64,000 nucleotides of DNA from Nectonema munidae (taxonomy: Eukaryota; Nematomorpha; Nectonematoida; Nectonematidae). The stretch covers positions 558,001 through 622,000 of the forward strand of contig JAUIRK010001040.1 in assembly GCA_030549495.1 (NCBI GenBank), in the 5' to 3' direction. The position numbers and the translations under genes were made by a program. The notes below the pieces were generated by a model that worked only from the letters and a program-made list of their open reading frames with translations, did no database searches and was not told the origin of the DNA. Positions 38,601 through 42,990 of the stretch are shown one piece after another (position 1 is the first letter of the stretch; each line of letters opens with the position of its first letter).

Positions 38601-40265
38601 TTGAATTTGTCCATATTTTTCCTTTTGCGTCAAAGAGATCATTTTTAGATGAAGAACGTGGACACGAATGATTCATCAGAAAAAAACCTTTGAAATGAGA
38701 TTGGTTGACAAATATTCAGGCCTGATAATAAAATACACGATACTGATGCTTGAGAGAAGAAAAAAGTAATTTTATCATTATAAAAAAAATTTCGAACACA
38801 CATTGTAGAAATGTAAATTTCTAATGAAAAAAGAGCTACCAGGAAAGGATCATCATAAAATGAATAGCAAAATTACATACTGTAAATTATAATATGACGT
38901 AGAGACTACGAGCCGATAACGAATATGTAGCCAAGGTCCTATCGAGATACATAAGTTATTGAGGAATGAAATATTTTGAGTGAATTAAACATCTAACTGC
39001 AAGTAAAAGTTATTTTTATGTTTATATATTTGACATTAATTTACAGGTTTAATCGATTTTTTTGACAGGTTTTATTGATTTCATAAAAAATGAACATCAC
39101 CATTAAATTCTACATACTTGAAATGTATAAAAAACTTTTTATAAGAATAAACATTTTAATTTTGACATGGGCTGTCATGTTTAAATTATTTTGTCAGGTT
39201 TGACTAATTTTTATATAAAAAAAAGGAATATAACCAGTAAACACAGCCTACTTAAACATGGGTATATGTGTGTAAAAAACTTTATATACTTGATGTTTCT
39301 TTTGGGGATATATCAATTTTTTGACAGTTTTGATTGATTTACATAAAAAATGAATATCACCACAGAATTCAGCATATTTGAAAATGGGTATTTATATATG
39401 TGTAAAAAACTTTATATAATTATTTAAGTAAAAAGTTCCTTTTTGAGATGAGCTGTCACATTTAGATCAATTTTTTGACAGGTTTGATTGATTTTGATAA
39501 AAAAAAAAATGAACATCACCACTGAATTCAGCATAGTAGAAATATATATGCAACATTAAAAATATTTATAAAAACTTATTAATATCTGAGAAAAATAGGG
39601 GGGGCACTTTACGCCGCCCCCTCCAGCACTTGAGCGAACAAATTTAGCATAAATTTGTAATTTTACGTTCAAAATTACGTTTTTCAGAGAATCGAGTTAA
39701 TATGTTTTAAAAAGAGAAACTTTTTGTAAGAAATTCTGGTCTAAAATATTAAACAAGTCAAAATGTGGTGTAATTTCGAAACTAAGAACAGACAATGTTT
39801 TATCGATATTTTCTTTCCAGCACTAATACGGTTAAGGGATCTAATCTCGGCATCTGACTAGGTAATATAAAAGTTGACATGAGGGGGGAGGGCGTTGAAA
39901 TTTATCAAAAAAAAGGTTGACGTCAATTGTGAACGACCCCTAAAGGCTATCTTATTTGTCCTTAAGTCTAAAAAGGTTATGAAGTCGTGGATAAAGGGGT
40001 TAGCTACTCATAAAAAATAGATCATGCGTATCATTATATATTAATGAGCAACTCTTTGACGACAAAAAATTTGATCTTCAAGAGCTTCTTTGCCAGATTT
40101 TGTATTGTACTCAAAGCGATGGCATCTTAATTATTTCATTCACTTTGTTTCAAAGGCGAATCCCTGCAAATCAAGATAGAAGGTCTGGCAGAGGTAGAGC
40201 GTGCCCATGTCCACATCGACTACGAAACAGAACACTCACCACGCCTTGAACACAAAATGCCTTGA
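8721..40265 (+). CDS. Mn-type cation diffusion facilitator (metal tolerance protein-like), 7 exons, 5' end missing
   Basis: Secondary metal/proton antiporter that would move Mn2+ (or a related divalent cation) out of the cytosol. Exons 8721-9063, 9898-10336, 19160-19316, 20642-20800, 28964-29173, 31866-32060 and 40156-40265 have GT/AG borders and compatible phases, giving about 537 residues to a TGA at 40263. Residues 1-240 are Ser/Pro-rich and low in complexity. TM1 spans the exon 2/3 join. TM2 carries DSLVD (about 285-289), followed by YRYPQGKTRLEPIG. TM5 carries DQRND (about 390-394). The C-terminal domain carries IDTVRAFHFG and VEVDIVL and ends in VHIDYETEH. Known for the family: Mn-CDFs have DxxxD in TM2 and TM5, while Zn-CDFs have HxxxD in TM5. 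Introns run from 0.8 to 8.8 kb and are packed with transposons. The reading frame is intact. The first base of the first codon shown lies in an unseen upstream exon. Substrate is inferred from motifs only. Confidence 0.9.
9503..9650 (+). repeat. tRNA-derived SINE, copy 1
   Basis: GAGTAAGGTTGGTTAGATAC (A-box region) and AGCTTCGATCCCGCATC (B-box region) are followed by a conserved body CCTCATAGTTCGATACAAG and an end GGTACCTTTACCTTT. The same body occurs at 32245, 35211 and 35641 and, shortened, at 53251. It lies in CDF intron 1. Confidence 0.7.
9898..10336 (+). CDS. CDF exon 2 (N-terminal tail into TM1)
   Basis: It encodes a polar, Ser/Lys-rich stretch (for example EKMIPEKSKSRKNSLSQEKK) and then AQITLFVNV, the first half of TM1. 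The donor GT is at 10337, phase 0. Two acceptors fit the phase: TATTAG ending at 9897 (preferred) and CAAAG ending at 9918. Choosing between them changes seven residues and leaves the frame the same. The join to exon 3 gives a continuous hydrophobic helix, which is the main evidence that these two distant exons belong together. Confidence 0.8.
10337..12479. other. CDF intron 2, left part
   Basis: Apart from the short element at 11132-11304 it holds only AT-rich sequence. A somewhat GC-richer patch at about 10700-10860 looks like an old repeat, but I cannot assign it. Confidence 0.35.
11132..11304. mobile_element. short inverted-repeat element (hAT-type MITE), 173 bp
   Basis: The ends are TAGACCTGTTCAAAG and, reversed, TTGACCTGTTCAGGT. 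The 8-bp duplication CATCAAAG is exact on both sides (11124-11131 and 11305-11312). A related decayed copy is at about 47810-47970, in an intron of the ADP/ATP carrier gene. Confidence 0.85.
12480..12900 (-). mobile_element. Jockey/CR1-like LINE, 3' part of a split copy
   Basis: The minus strand reads IRTGCTLDTDTEHLHEETK, resembling the post-RT 'ATGC...T..(E/D)HLH.E(A/T)K.LPI' block of Jockey/CR1-like LINEs. It has the same A/C-rich coding-strand bias and orientation as the LINE at 15.56-17.84 kb, so it may be the other end of one copy. Confidence 0.5.
13165..14003 (-). mobile_element. piggyBac transposase fragment, copy 1
   Basis: Minus-strand peptides include PDRFFTSLEIARSLTKNYTL (DDE core, where the second Asp is expected), then AGKP followed by a stop, then MIEYNKHKSGVDVGKRMLKL and YRSYKPSRRWPMAIFSNYLV. 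The C-terminus is Cys-rich (RKCSKCCIQTCKLHS). YN..K.GVD and the terminal Cys-rich finger are known piggyBac traits. It has a stop between the two main blocks, a further stop or frame change before the finger, and no N-terminal half. It abuts the hAT remnant at about 14000. Confidence 0.8.
14004..15560 (+). mobile_element. hAT transposase (ZBED5/SCAND3-like), 5'-truncated
   Basis: Three nearly contiguous open segments (14055-14294, 14316-15119, 15083-15421) encode most of a hAT transposase. Motifs: FWALQIDESTDINKKAHLLA (first Asp), SVCTDGAPSMQGKNKGF (second Asp), VNHCMIHREVL (C-x2-H), [10 protein letters not shown] (conserved W) and a C-terminal dimerisation block ending LCELGFSALTTIKSKKRERL. 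Two frame shifts separate the segments (near 14294 and 15100). The BED finger and left end are missing. After the stop the DNA runs to TTTGGACAACACCG at 15560, which looks like the reversed hAT end CGGTGTTGTCCAAA. Confidence 0.85.
15561..17840 (-). mobile_element. Jockey/CR1-like LINE relic (endonuclease-RT), A/C-biased
   Basis: Minus-strand fragments in LINE order: TKSTLLQLKYTDISLRNCNN near 17800 (5' region), a decayed endonuclease around 17.5-17.1 kb, LEKMENQNDVHLACAFLTSS and EKHHIPR (endonuclease-RT linker, about 16700-16570), and RT blocks RPISSICPLAKILEEIIIEC, TNEHGFRNSAS and ITVVSYADDNNTHL (about 16110-15660, YADD active site). There are many stops and frame changes. The coding strand is very rich in A and C, so the + strand looks T/G-rich. 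It stops where the hAT end begins. Confidence 0.75.
17841..18070 (+). other. GC-richer segment with possible orphan exon
   Basis: It begins immediately past the 5' end of the LINE relic, after an AG at 17840. The + frame from 17850 contains KPIKGNTVSIFRQGGSLFSN and LFMGKRSNYDQ, ending at a possible donor (CAG-GGTAGG, about 18036). It does not fit between CDF exons 2 and 3, which already join cleanly. I do not recognise it: it may be an exon of another gene, a captured fragment, or the 5' UTR of the LINE. Confidence 0.25.
18071..19159. other. CDF intron 2, right part
   Basis: AT-rich. It contains a (GT)n run at about 18378 and the TTAA-type MITE at about 18690-18816. Nothing else was recognised. 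Confidence 0.4.
18690..18816. mobile_element. TTAA-type MITE (CAGACGATATC family), copy 1
   Basis: CCGTTAACGATCAGAATAAT, then CAGACGATATCTAGTATAAA..., ending in GTCGACTGTGGTCGATAA. It aligns closely with the copy at 21803-21929 in both arms. Confidence 0.7.
19160..19316 (+). CDS. CDF exon 3 (TM1-TM2 with DSLVD)
   Basis: The acceptor TGTTTTTAG ends at 19159; the donor GTAATA begins at 19317. It reads ILLIIKCIAAYISDSLSIIS and then SVVDSLVDLISGIIIWYT and ends in YRYPQG. The DSLVD pair supplies the TM2 metal-site Asp residues known in Mn-CDFs. The first codon is phase 0, matching exon 2, and the final Gly codon is split 1/2 with exon 4. Confidence 0.92.
19525..19660 (+). repeat. tRNA-derived SINE-like sequence
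   Basis: The A-box-like part is AGTTGGTTGATGCTCACGC and the B-box-like part GTTAGTTCAAAACCTCAGAG. A tail with AGCCGAAACCGGTCTTTC follows. It is a different family from the 9.5 kb SINE and lies in CDF intron 3. Confidence 0.45.
19885..20173. mobile_element. short hAT-like MITE (AGAGATGTATC family), older copy
   Basis: The left end CAGAGATGTATCGGATG and right end, reversed, TAGAGACGTATTGGATATCC are flanked by GTAAAAAC and TTAAAAGC (6 of 8 alike). A cleaner copy lies at 60604-60986. Confidence 0.65.
20642..20800 (+). CDS. CDF exon 4 (TM3 and TM4 start)
   Basis: The acceptor TTATTTTAG ends at 20641; the donor GTAACT begins at 20801. It reads KTRLEPIGLVILSCVMAIAS, then FQIIIISLKRLRYGTGHIVM, and ends in TVTILVFTI. 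The R-x-E/Q-P-x-G step between TM2 and TM3 is characteristic of CDF transporters. Confidence 0.92.
21213..23690 (-). mobile_element. non-LTR retrotransposon (Jockey/CR1-like), 5'-truncated
   Basis: A long minus-strand frame at 23625-22939 encodes the region before and into RT (INSLKNSSCPDYLG, then LFSTNFFNDGIFPEIPKIVP and IFKK). Decayed frames follow with IIYKKIHSYFEKNNFFSLSQ and FGF, then DMGVPQGSVLGPLLYIVYL and CYAYADDITL (about 22560-22430). PQGSVLGPLLY and YADD are the known RT motifs. The 3' end is marked by a TTTCTTTCTTC-type tail at about 21213-21236. Endonuclease and ORF1 are absent. Frame breaks lie between the RT blocks. Confidence 0.8.
21803..21929. mobile_element. TTAA-type MITE (CAGACGATATC family), copy 2
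   Basis: TTAACCCATTAACGGCCAG at the left and, reversed, TTAACGGGACCAGTCGAC at the right. The core is CAGACGATATCTAATATAAA. TTAA at both ends fits a piggyBac-type target site. Confidence 0.75.
23641..23755. repeat. ~110-bp repeat, copy 1 (LINE edge plus ATT-rich tail)
   Basis: Nearly identical to 26523-26640: TTTTGCTTTCCATTTTATTG, then (ATT)n, then CCATGGACACAAAGCAAG and (TA)n. It overlaps the 5' edge of the LINE and ends exactly where the hAT-like element begins. Confidence 0.75.
23756..26221 (-). mobile_element. hAT-related DNA transposon, family shared with 33.15 kb element, near full length
   Basis: The ends GGGTGTTCCAA (23756-23766) and TTGGAACACCC (26211-26221) form an 11-bp perfect inverted repeat, with further similarity inside (AAAGTTTTCATTTT against AAAGTTTCTCATTT). 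It encloses one transposase on the minus strand. No clear 8-bp target duplication remains: the left flank is a (TA)n run and the right flank AGGTCTAG. Confidence 0.7.
24069..25749 (-). pseudogene. transposase of the hAT-related element (about 565 codons, one frame shift)
   Basis: Two minus-strand frames (25734-25387 and 25415-24069) join at a run of seven A, where one base is gained or lost. Together they give an acidic Ser-rich N-terminus (SSSSDNEEHDISENAPISSA) and a 448-residue core. Core motifs are IIHFDSKLL, GLCFDTTASNTGKHKGAC, FFACRHHIHELMIAAVM, GAYHRARWMAKCIYCIKI, PVNDLQLLCLL and KMRRHLWYLSEDLIPLAFY. D...D-x-x-x-S-N-T-G...C-x2-H...A-R-W echoes the hAT layout, but no BED finger or hAT dimerisation block is evident. 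A splice-like TTTTATCAG ends at 25750, so a short upstream exon may exist. Catalytic roles are inferred. Confidence 0.7.
26523..26640. repeat. ~110-bp repeat, copy 2
   Basis: The same sequence and orientation as 23641-23755, here with a longer (TA)n run (26630-26652) and without the adjoining LINE body. The two copies bracket the hAT-related element. Confidence 0.75.
26981..27990 (-). other. GC-richer broken coding cluster, unrecognised (possible retroelement fossil)
   Basis: The minus strand has long overlapping open stretches in more than one frame. They start near MANDAEFSASTSLTTRSTHQ (about 27985) and end near DLWKILNEIPETPDVENLNN and a stop at 26980, closely followed by AATAAA. Composition is clearly richer in G+C than the surroundings. 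The acidic C-terminal stretch and the upstream RYNPNDLAKEKIKIFGELLP look protein-like. I do not recognise a family; an old retroelement gag-type protein or a processed host copy are both possible. It is broken. It lies inside CDF intron 4. Confidence 0.4.
28225..28335 (-). repeat. tRNA-derived SINE-like sequence
   Basis: The minus strand reads GGCTGTGAGGTTAAACGGTTA (A-box-like) and AGTTCCGGGTTTAATCCTCG (B-box-like). The spacing is tRNA-like but the arms do not pair as an intact tRNA. Confidence 0.5.
28964..29173 (+). CDS. CDF exon 5 (TM4-TM6 with DQRND)
   Basis: The acceptor CTCTTTTTTCAG ends at 28963; the donor GTAAGT begins at 29174. It starts FVKFLLWLYLRRYTSNNAKA, continues LSLDQRNDMLSNGIALVCGS, and ends in WLPADPIGAFIIACYIFYSW. 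The DQRND of TM5 places the protein with Mn-CDFs, since Zn-CDFs have His at the first position. D-P-x-G before TM6 is also conserved in the family. Confidence 0.93.
29174..31079. other. CDF intron 5, left part
   Basis: No gene was recognised. It contains a fragment near 30615-30715 with mirrored GGAGTCGG-type sequence (decayed MITE), and a SINE- or LINE-tail-like piece near 30221-30290 (GACACCGGTTAAGATACCG). Confidence 0.35.
31080..31550 (+). mobile_element. RTE-like LINE, 3' fragment
   Basis: Plus-strand pieces resemble the end of an RTE reverse transcriptase: KPGRAMLRKMRGVKIAMKIN and NNLRWLSHVLTIRRMTSQLN with GILKLVVREIKPLGRKS (compare LRWFGHV..R......RPRGRPK). The fragment ends in a TGATGATGAATTGATT tail, typical of RTE 3' ends. 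There are several stops and frame changes. It lies in CDF intron 5. Confidence 0.6.
31656..31812. repeat. 157-bp repeat, copy 1
   Basis: Identical in length to 39657-39813 with only about three differences seen by eye. It starts GTAATTTTACGTTCAAAATT and ends CGATATTTTC. The copy lies only 53 bases upstream of CDF exon 6. Confidence 0.85.
31866..32060 (+). CDS. CDF exon 6 (C-terminal cytoplasmic domain)
   Basis: The acceptor CCTTGCAG ends at 31865; the donor GTAAGT begins at 32061. It reads QIKYLTGLTADSRFLQLITW, then IDTVRAFHFGLNYLVEVDIV and LHEDMKLKHAHDIG. This matches the dimerising ferredoxin-like domain of CDFs, whose hallmark is the V-R-A-x-x-F-G ... V-E-V-D-I strand pair. Confidence 0.93.
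32245..32402 (+). repeat. tRNA-derived SINE, copy 2
   Basis: GGTGGCATGGCAGTTGTGTT (A-box region), TCTGGGTTCGATTCCTCATC (B-box), then TTCATAGTTTGACATAAGCG and the shared end CACGGTACCTTTACCTTT. It lies in CDF intron 6. Confidence 0.7.
33146..33153. repeat. left target-site duplication ATGTACAT
   Basis: Exact match to 35154-35161, directly outside the terminal repeats of the 2,000-bp element. Confidence 0.9.
33154..35153 (-). mobile_element. complete 2,000-bp hAT-related transposon with 17-bp TIRs
   Basis: Both ends read TAGGGATATAACTTTTT inward (17 bp perfect), and the element is flanked by the exact 8-bp duplication ATGTACAT. An 8-bp duplication is the hAT rule, and TAGGGAT matches the known end of maize Ac (TAGGGATGAAA). 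The transposase is on the minus strand. The clean ends suggest a fairly recent insertion, although the gene is already broken. It lies in CDF intron 6, and a SINE starts about 50 bases beyond its right end. Confidence 0.92.
33571..34872 (-). pseudogene. transposase of the 2,000-bp hAT-related element, broken
   Basis: The N-terminal 60 codons (34872-34690) include KMPTNKQIIARYLNLFKSQK and end in TGA. About 200 bases with at least two frame changes follow, then a 305-codon frame (34485-33571). Core motifs are EVFCSHFDGKSIKKKEYQVV, MIICDSTAVNTGRENGIVV, FIPCHQHVLDLVLRHIMDSS and LHNARWNSQGLYVLIPYFLL. They correspond in order to HFDSK, CFDTTASNTG, CRHHIHEL and ARWMAKCIYCIK of the element at 23.76-26.22 kb, so the two belong to one family. 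No dimerisation block was seen. Its 3' end stops about 415 bases short of the element end. Confidence 0.75.
35154..35161. repeat. right target-site duplication ATGTACAT
   Basis: Exact match to 33146-33153. Confidence 0.9.
35211..35355 (+). repeat. tRNA-derived SINE, copy 3
   Basis: GTGAGTAGGATTGGTTAGAT, TTGGGTTCGATACCGCATC and CCTCATAGTTCGATACAAGT match copy 1 closely; the end is CACCCCACCGTTCCTTGACC. Confidence 0.75.
35585..35633. mobile_element. hAT-type MITE right end only
   Basis: Reversed, it reads CAGCGTTTTTCAAACTGTGG followed by GTCCCAACCC, the style of hAT MITE ends seen elsewhere here. No matching left end was found. Confidence 0.4.
35641..35755 (+). repeat. tRNA-derived SINE, copy 5 (shortened)
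   Basis: CCCTGGTTCAATCCAGCTG (B-box) is followed by CTCATAGTTCGACAGAAGCG and the end GTTTTACCGT. The A-box half is lost. Confidence 0.55.
36640..37330. repeat. degenerate ~145-bp tandem array
   Basis: Four to five successive units share ACATAAAATAT, then TTTTATACCAAATCGA, GCTGGTTTCATTTNTGGACTC, TTTTAAAATANCTGAAAG, CAATCAAATTTGCGGTTTAC and TTGTCTCCAAAAATATT. The same array lies in copy B at about 45010-45770. Confidence 0.75.
37569..38069 (-). CDS. unrecognised 166-codon open frame inside dispersed repeat copy A
   Basis: Uninterrupted from an ATG (complement of 38067-38069) to a stop at 37569. It begins MSQYKSFTPVENPAIRELAH and is acidic (VGECTVCEILTDDAEFNEIS). A predicted helical C-terminal part follows (PRIDIHRLRNLFKWKMPKAT, then FIAEMKLALGLIGQQSP). 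There is no signal peptide and no motif that I recognise. It lies in CDF intron 6, antisense to that gene, in a segment absent from repeat copy B. It could be element-encoded or derived from an old viral insertion; I cannot tell. It looks whole. Confidence 0.5.
   Translation of the reverse strand: MSQYKSFTPVENPAIRELAHASTDAENKTEAENLFKFGVAINVGKGSQDIFLRAINDDIFEQMEVGECTVCEILTDDAEFNEISDEANPRIDIHRLRNLFKWKMPKATFIAEMKLALGLIGQQSPSTFGIYRSAKNFQLVIIYTCYSVTIYIEMVDLSFNQDTYFF
38225..38345. repeat. two-unit direct repeat upstream of the 166-codon frame
   Basis: GGCTCATTGATAGCCTTT occurs twice (about 38238 and 38307). Each is followed by TGATGATAACGGTGA or TGATGACGGTGAG and preceded by CTTCAGTCTTCTT or CTTCACTTTTTCT. 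The unit is about 68 bases. Confidence 0.7.
39050..39560. repeat. tandem array of about four 120-150-bp units
   Basis: Repeated unit: TTTGACAGGTTTGATTGATT, then ATAAAAAATGAACATCACCA, CTGAATTCAGCATA, a TGTGTAAAAAACTTTATATA element and GAGCTGTCACATTTA. The units are diverged, and the array is distinct from that at 36.6-37.3 kb. Confidence 0.75.
39657..39813. repeat. 157-bp repeat, copy 2
   Basis: Near-identical to 31656-31812; both lie in CDF introns in the same orientation. After it comes CCAGCACTAATACGGTTAA, which resembles CGGCACTAATAGGGTTATT at the end of dispersed copy B (about 46350). Confidence 0.85.
40156..40265 (+). CDS. CDF exon 7 (C-terminus and stop)
   Basis: The acceptor TGTTTCAAAG ends at 40155. 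It reads ESLQIKIEGLAEVERAHVHI, then DYETEHSPRLEHKMP and TGA at 40263-40265. The ES-L-Q-x-K-I-E ... V-E-R-A-x-V-H-x-D series is the terminal helix and strand of Mn-CDFs. It lies 8.1 kb from exon 6, across an intron full of repeats. Confidence 0.93.
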
Positions 40266-40579
40266 AGCATCCATTCATCATCATCCCTTCCTTCTCTGTG
40301 CCACACTGGCAAAGAACATTTTTTATCTCAAGAAGAAACATACACATGTATGCAACCATACTTATTTATTTGATCTTCTTTATTTGTATGCAATGATGTG
40401 TGTGTGTGTGTGTGTGTGTGCTGGATTTATAAAGTTTTTATATTTATATATATTCATATTCACCACTGTTATCTTTTTTCTTTATCACTTTTGAAAAAAA
40501 AGTATAAATGATACGTGTTATTTAATATTTTCTGTCTTTACCACCTTGTCGATAATATTTTCTCTCGAAATAATACTAC

Positions 40580-40585
40580 AATAAA
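40580..40585 (+). promoter_or_regulatory. candidate poly(A) signal of the CDF gene
   Basis: The first AATAAA downstream of the CDF stop lies about 315 bases past it, beyond a (TG)n run at about 40397-40420. Distance and motif are plausible; no transcript end can be seen. Confidence 0.35.
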
Positions 40586-40871
40586 AGATAGAGTAAAACC
40601 TCAATTACTGGATACATAACGTGAAGAGCCATTAAACTATAGAGATTGGATTTAGTACGCAACCCACCTTCACTGCTGCACCACCCCGTTACACTTATAT
40701 TTTTTATTGTCTTGTTTTTATTTTATAATTGAATAAACAATTCATTCAAACGATAACGTGAAGTTATTGAATAATAATTTTTCAAAGTCTTGTAAAGGAT
40801 GTAACTGCCGTTATTCCGATTCTTACATTTTTAAACGTTAAACCCTCATAAACATAATCGTGAAGGCTTCA

Positions 40872-41010
40872 TTAACCCATTTACGACCAATGTTCCTATT
40901 TTGGAACATAAGTAATTTCATCTTCGTCTGCTTTTTTCAATGACTTTGAATATAAATCGTCTGCGTTTTTTTTAGATATCGTCTGCTTTGCTTGGTCTTA
41001 AATGGGTTAA
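40872..41010. mobile_element. TTAA-type MITE, copy 3
   Basis: TTAACCCATTTACGACCAA at the left and, reversed, TTAACCCATTTAAGACCAA at the right: an 18/19-bp inverted repeat bounded by TTAA. The core includes CGTCTGCTTTTTTCAATGAC. It is the reverse complement of 42084-42220. Confidence 0.85.
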
Positions 41011-42083
41011 AGCAACTTATTAAGATTTCATTAAAAAAATAAAGCATAATTTAAAATAAAATACAAATTCATCGGAAATCGTAGGAATTGTGCGAAAATT
41101 TACGACTCTCTCCGACTATTTTATTTCGATTCTTCAAAATGGATATGATGTCTGAAAGTTTGAATAAACATGGCTGATGAGAATTGAAAAAAAATTTTCT
41201 TCTTTATGATATCCTAAATATTTTAACGCGCCTAATTTTAAAAAATCTTAACTATTTTACTCCAAGACGATAACAATTTTTAATTCAACCCATTTTGACA
41301 AACATATTTTCTCTACGATTTAGATAAACATGGGTCCAACGGGTCCGGCCTTTTTGTTTTCACAAATACTCTTTTGTTTATGATAATTTTGTACATTTAG
41401 CGTATCTATAACCTTTAAATTAATGATTTCTTGTGCATATATGTGACTATAAATATCTTTTATATTGCCAGAAATATTAAAGGTCAGCAATTTACTACAA
41501 AAAAAGGGAGTGTCTTTTCACCCAAAAACACATTCAAAAAATAACATCATAGGTAGAAACAGAAACTATTTAAATCAAATAATCAGTGAAATTCAACAAA
41601 AAATTACAATTAATCAATTGAGTTCAAAAGTAAAGGATATTAAAAGTTAGTAAAGCCGAAAGCAAGAGTTGGTACATTACATACTAAAATATTATGTTCA
41701 CGATAAAATATATATAAAAAAGAAAAAAAACAATTTAATAAAACTACAAACAATCTACAAATAAAACTAGTTTTTTGAATGTGTTTTTGGGTGAAAAGAC
41801 GCGCTGCAAAAAATGGTTTTCTTTATTTGTTTGAAGCTTTTTCAATGTTCAATAGTTAATTTATTTGTTTATTTTTACTACATTTCACACAAATAACTGC
41901 TTATTGGGTCTATTAGACCCATGTTTGCCTGATGAGGGTTCCCTCAACTTGCAAACATATTTCAATTACGTTATTGATAAACATGGGTCTAACGGACCCA
42001 AACTATTTTTTTAATATCTATGAAAGTTTGGATAAATTTTTTTGTTAATAACAGCATATGATGTTATTCATAGTACTCATTAC
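41011..42083. other. spacer between inverted MITE copies, with its own inverted repeat
   Basis: It contains a perfect 29-bp inverted repeat at 41512-41540 and 41772-41800 (GTCTTTTCACCCAAAAACAC and onwards). It also contains a direct repeat of about 50 bp around 41292-41345 and 41952-42003 (CAAACATATTT ... AAACATGGGTC). No coding region was recognised. Confidence 0.6.
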
Positions 42084-42220
42084 TTAACACATTTAAGACC
42101 AAGCAAAGCAGACGATATCTAAAAAACGCAGACGATTTATATTCAAAGTCATTGAAAAAAGCAGACGAAGATGAAATTACTTATGTTCCAAAATAGGAAC
42201 ATTGGTCGTAAATGGGTTAA
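42084..42220. mobile_element. TTAA-type MITE, copy 4 (inverted relative to copy 3)
   Basis: TTAACACATTTAAGACCAAG at the left and, reversed, TTAACCCATTTACGACCAAT at the right, with the core CAGACGATATCTAAAAAACG. It abuts the C-terminal end of the piggyBac fragment at 42.22 kb. Confidence 0.85.
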
Positions 42221-42224
42221 AACA

Positions 42225-42990
42225 ATATTCACAAATTATGTTTCTCTTTGAGTGTTGACAGCACACGTTTTTTAGGCATTCCAAACAAACTTGCTTAATT
42301 TTTCTATCTTTCCAAGCGGGGCAGATGTTATTTCATTTTTTTGTCTGAAAAAGAAGAGTTAGCAGAGTTGTTAGAATTATCTTCTTCTTCAATAGTACAA
42401 CTTTCAATTATTCTTTTTACTGATTTGGTTATTTGCGGTATTTGTGATCTGCATTGAAGCCAAGGGTGTATAAGTTTTCCTGACATACATTGAAGAAAAC
42501 CTCTTCTTTTTAATTTTTTACAATTTTCAGGATATTTTATGCTCCATATGACATAAGATTCTATGTCTAGCATGTTGAAGAATATGACATGTGGCCATCT
42601 TTTTGATTTTCTTTTGCATGAATAATTATGCAAGAGCTGATCCATTGTATCGACTTATGATTTTGTTTGATTATAAAATAGTATAATTTCTGGGGCTTTG
42701 CTTTTTTCCTGCTTCACTATTACTAATGTTTTCCTGAGTATGCAAAGTTGAAAGAAGTACAACTTGTGTTTCTTTTTGGAACCAAAGAAACAATAGTTGC
42801 ATCTTTGTGCTAACCAAACAGAGAACTATTTAAAGCACTATCTTTTTTGAAAAAAGTCTTGGAATAAAAGTTTTGTTTTTACGCACTCTTCCTATTACAA
42901 TTTACCATGTTAGACTTCAAGTGGCCTGTTGTTATAATTAAGCCAATAAAAACTTCTTTATTTGTTTGATTGTATTCTTTTTTCCTTGTT
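42225..42990 (-). mobile_element. piggyBac transposase fragment, copy 2
   Basis: Minus-strand pieces in order: KTFFKKDSALNSSLFG (about 42870), a lysine-rich stretch, KAPEIILFYNQTKS and then, past a stop, VDTMDQLLHNYSCKRKSKRW and PHVIFFNMLDIESYVIW (42655-42500). A Cys-rich end follows (KDRKIKQVCLECLKNVCCQHS, about 42310-42250). YN.TK..VDT.D...Y...R...RWP and the terminal Cys-rich finger are known piggyBac traits. It is broken by a stop before VDT and by a frame change before the finger. It differs from copy 1 at 13.2-14.0 kb. Confidence 0.8.

Larger units (their letters stand above)
36308..38713. repeat. large dispersed repeat, copy A (with internal tandem units and a 166-codon frame)
   Basis: It aligns along its length with 44861-46344, starting TTAATTGTAGAAAATTGGCTG and ending near GAGATTGGTTGACAAAT. 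Its left half is a degenerate tandem array of about 140-150-bp units. The right half carries about 750 bases (about 37610-38362) that are missing from copy B, including the open frame at 37569-38069. A perfect 11-bp inverted repeat (GAAGTGGTTTA...TAAACCACTTC) sits at about 38362-38395, where the copies rejoin. Confidence 0.8.
38714..40155. other. CDF intron 6, right part
   Basis: Apart from the repeat arrays listed here it contains two short G-rich/C-rich patches (39599-39625 and 39881-39892) and no gene. Confidence 0.4.
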
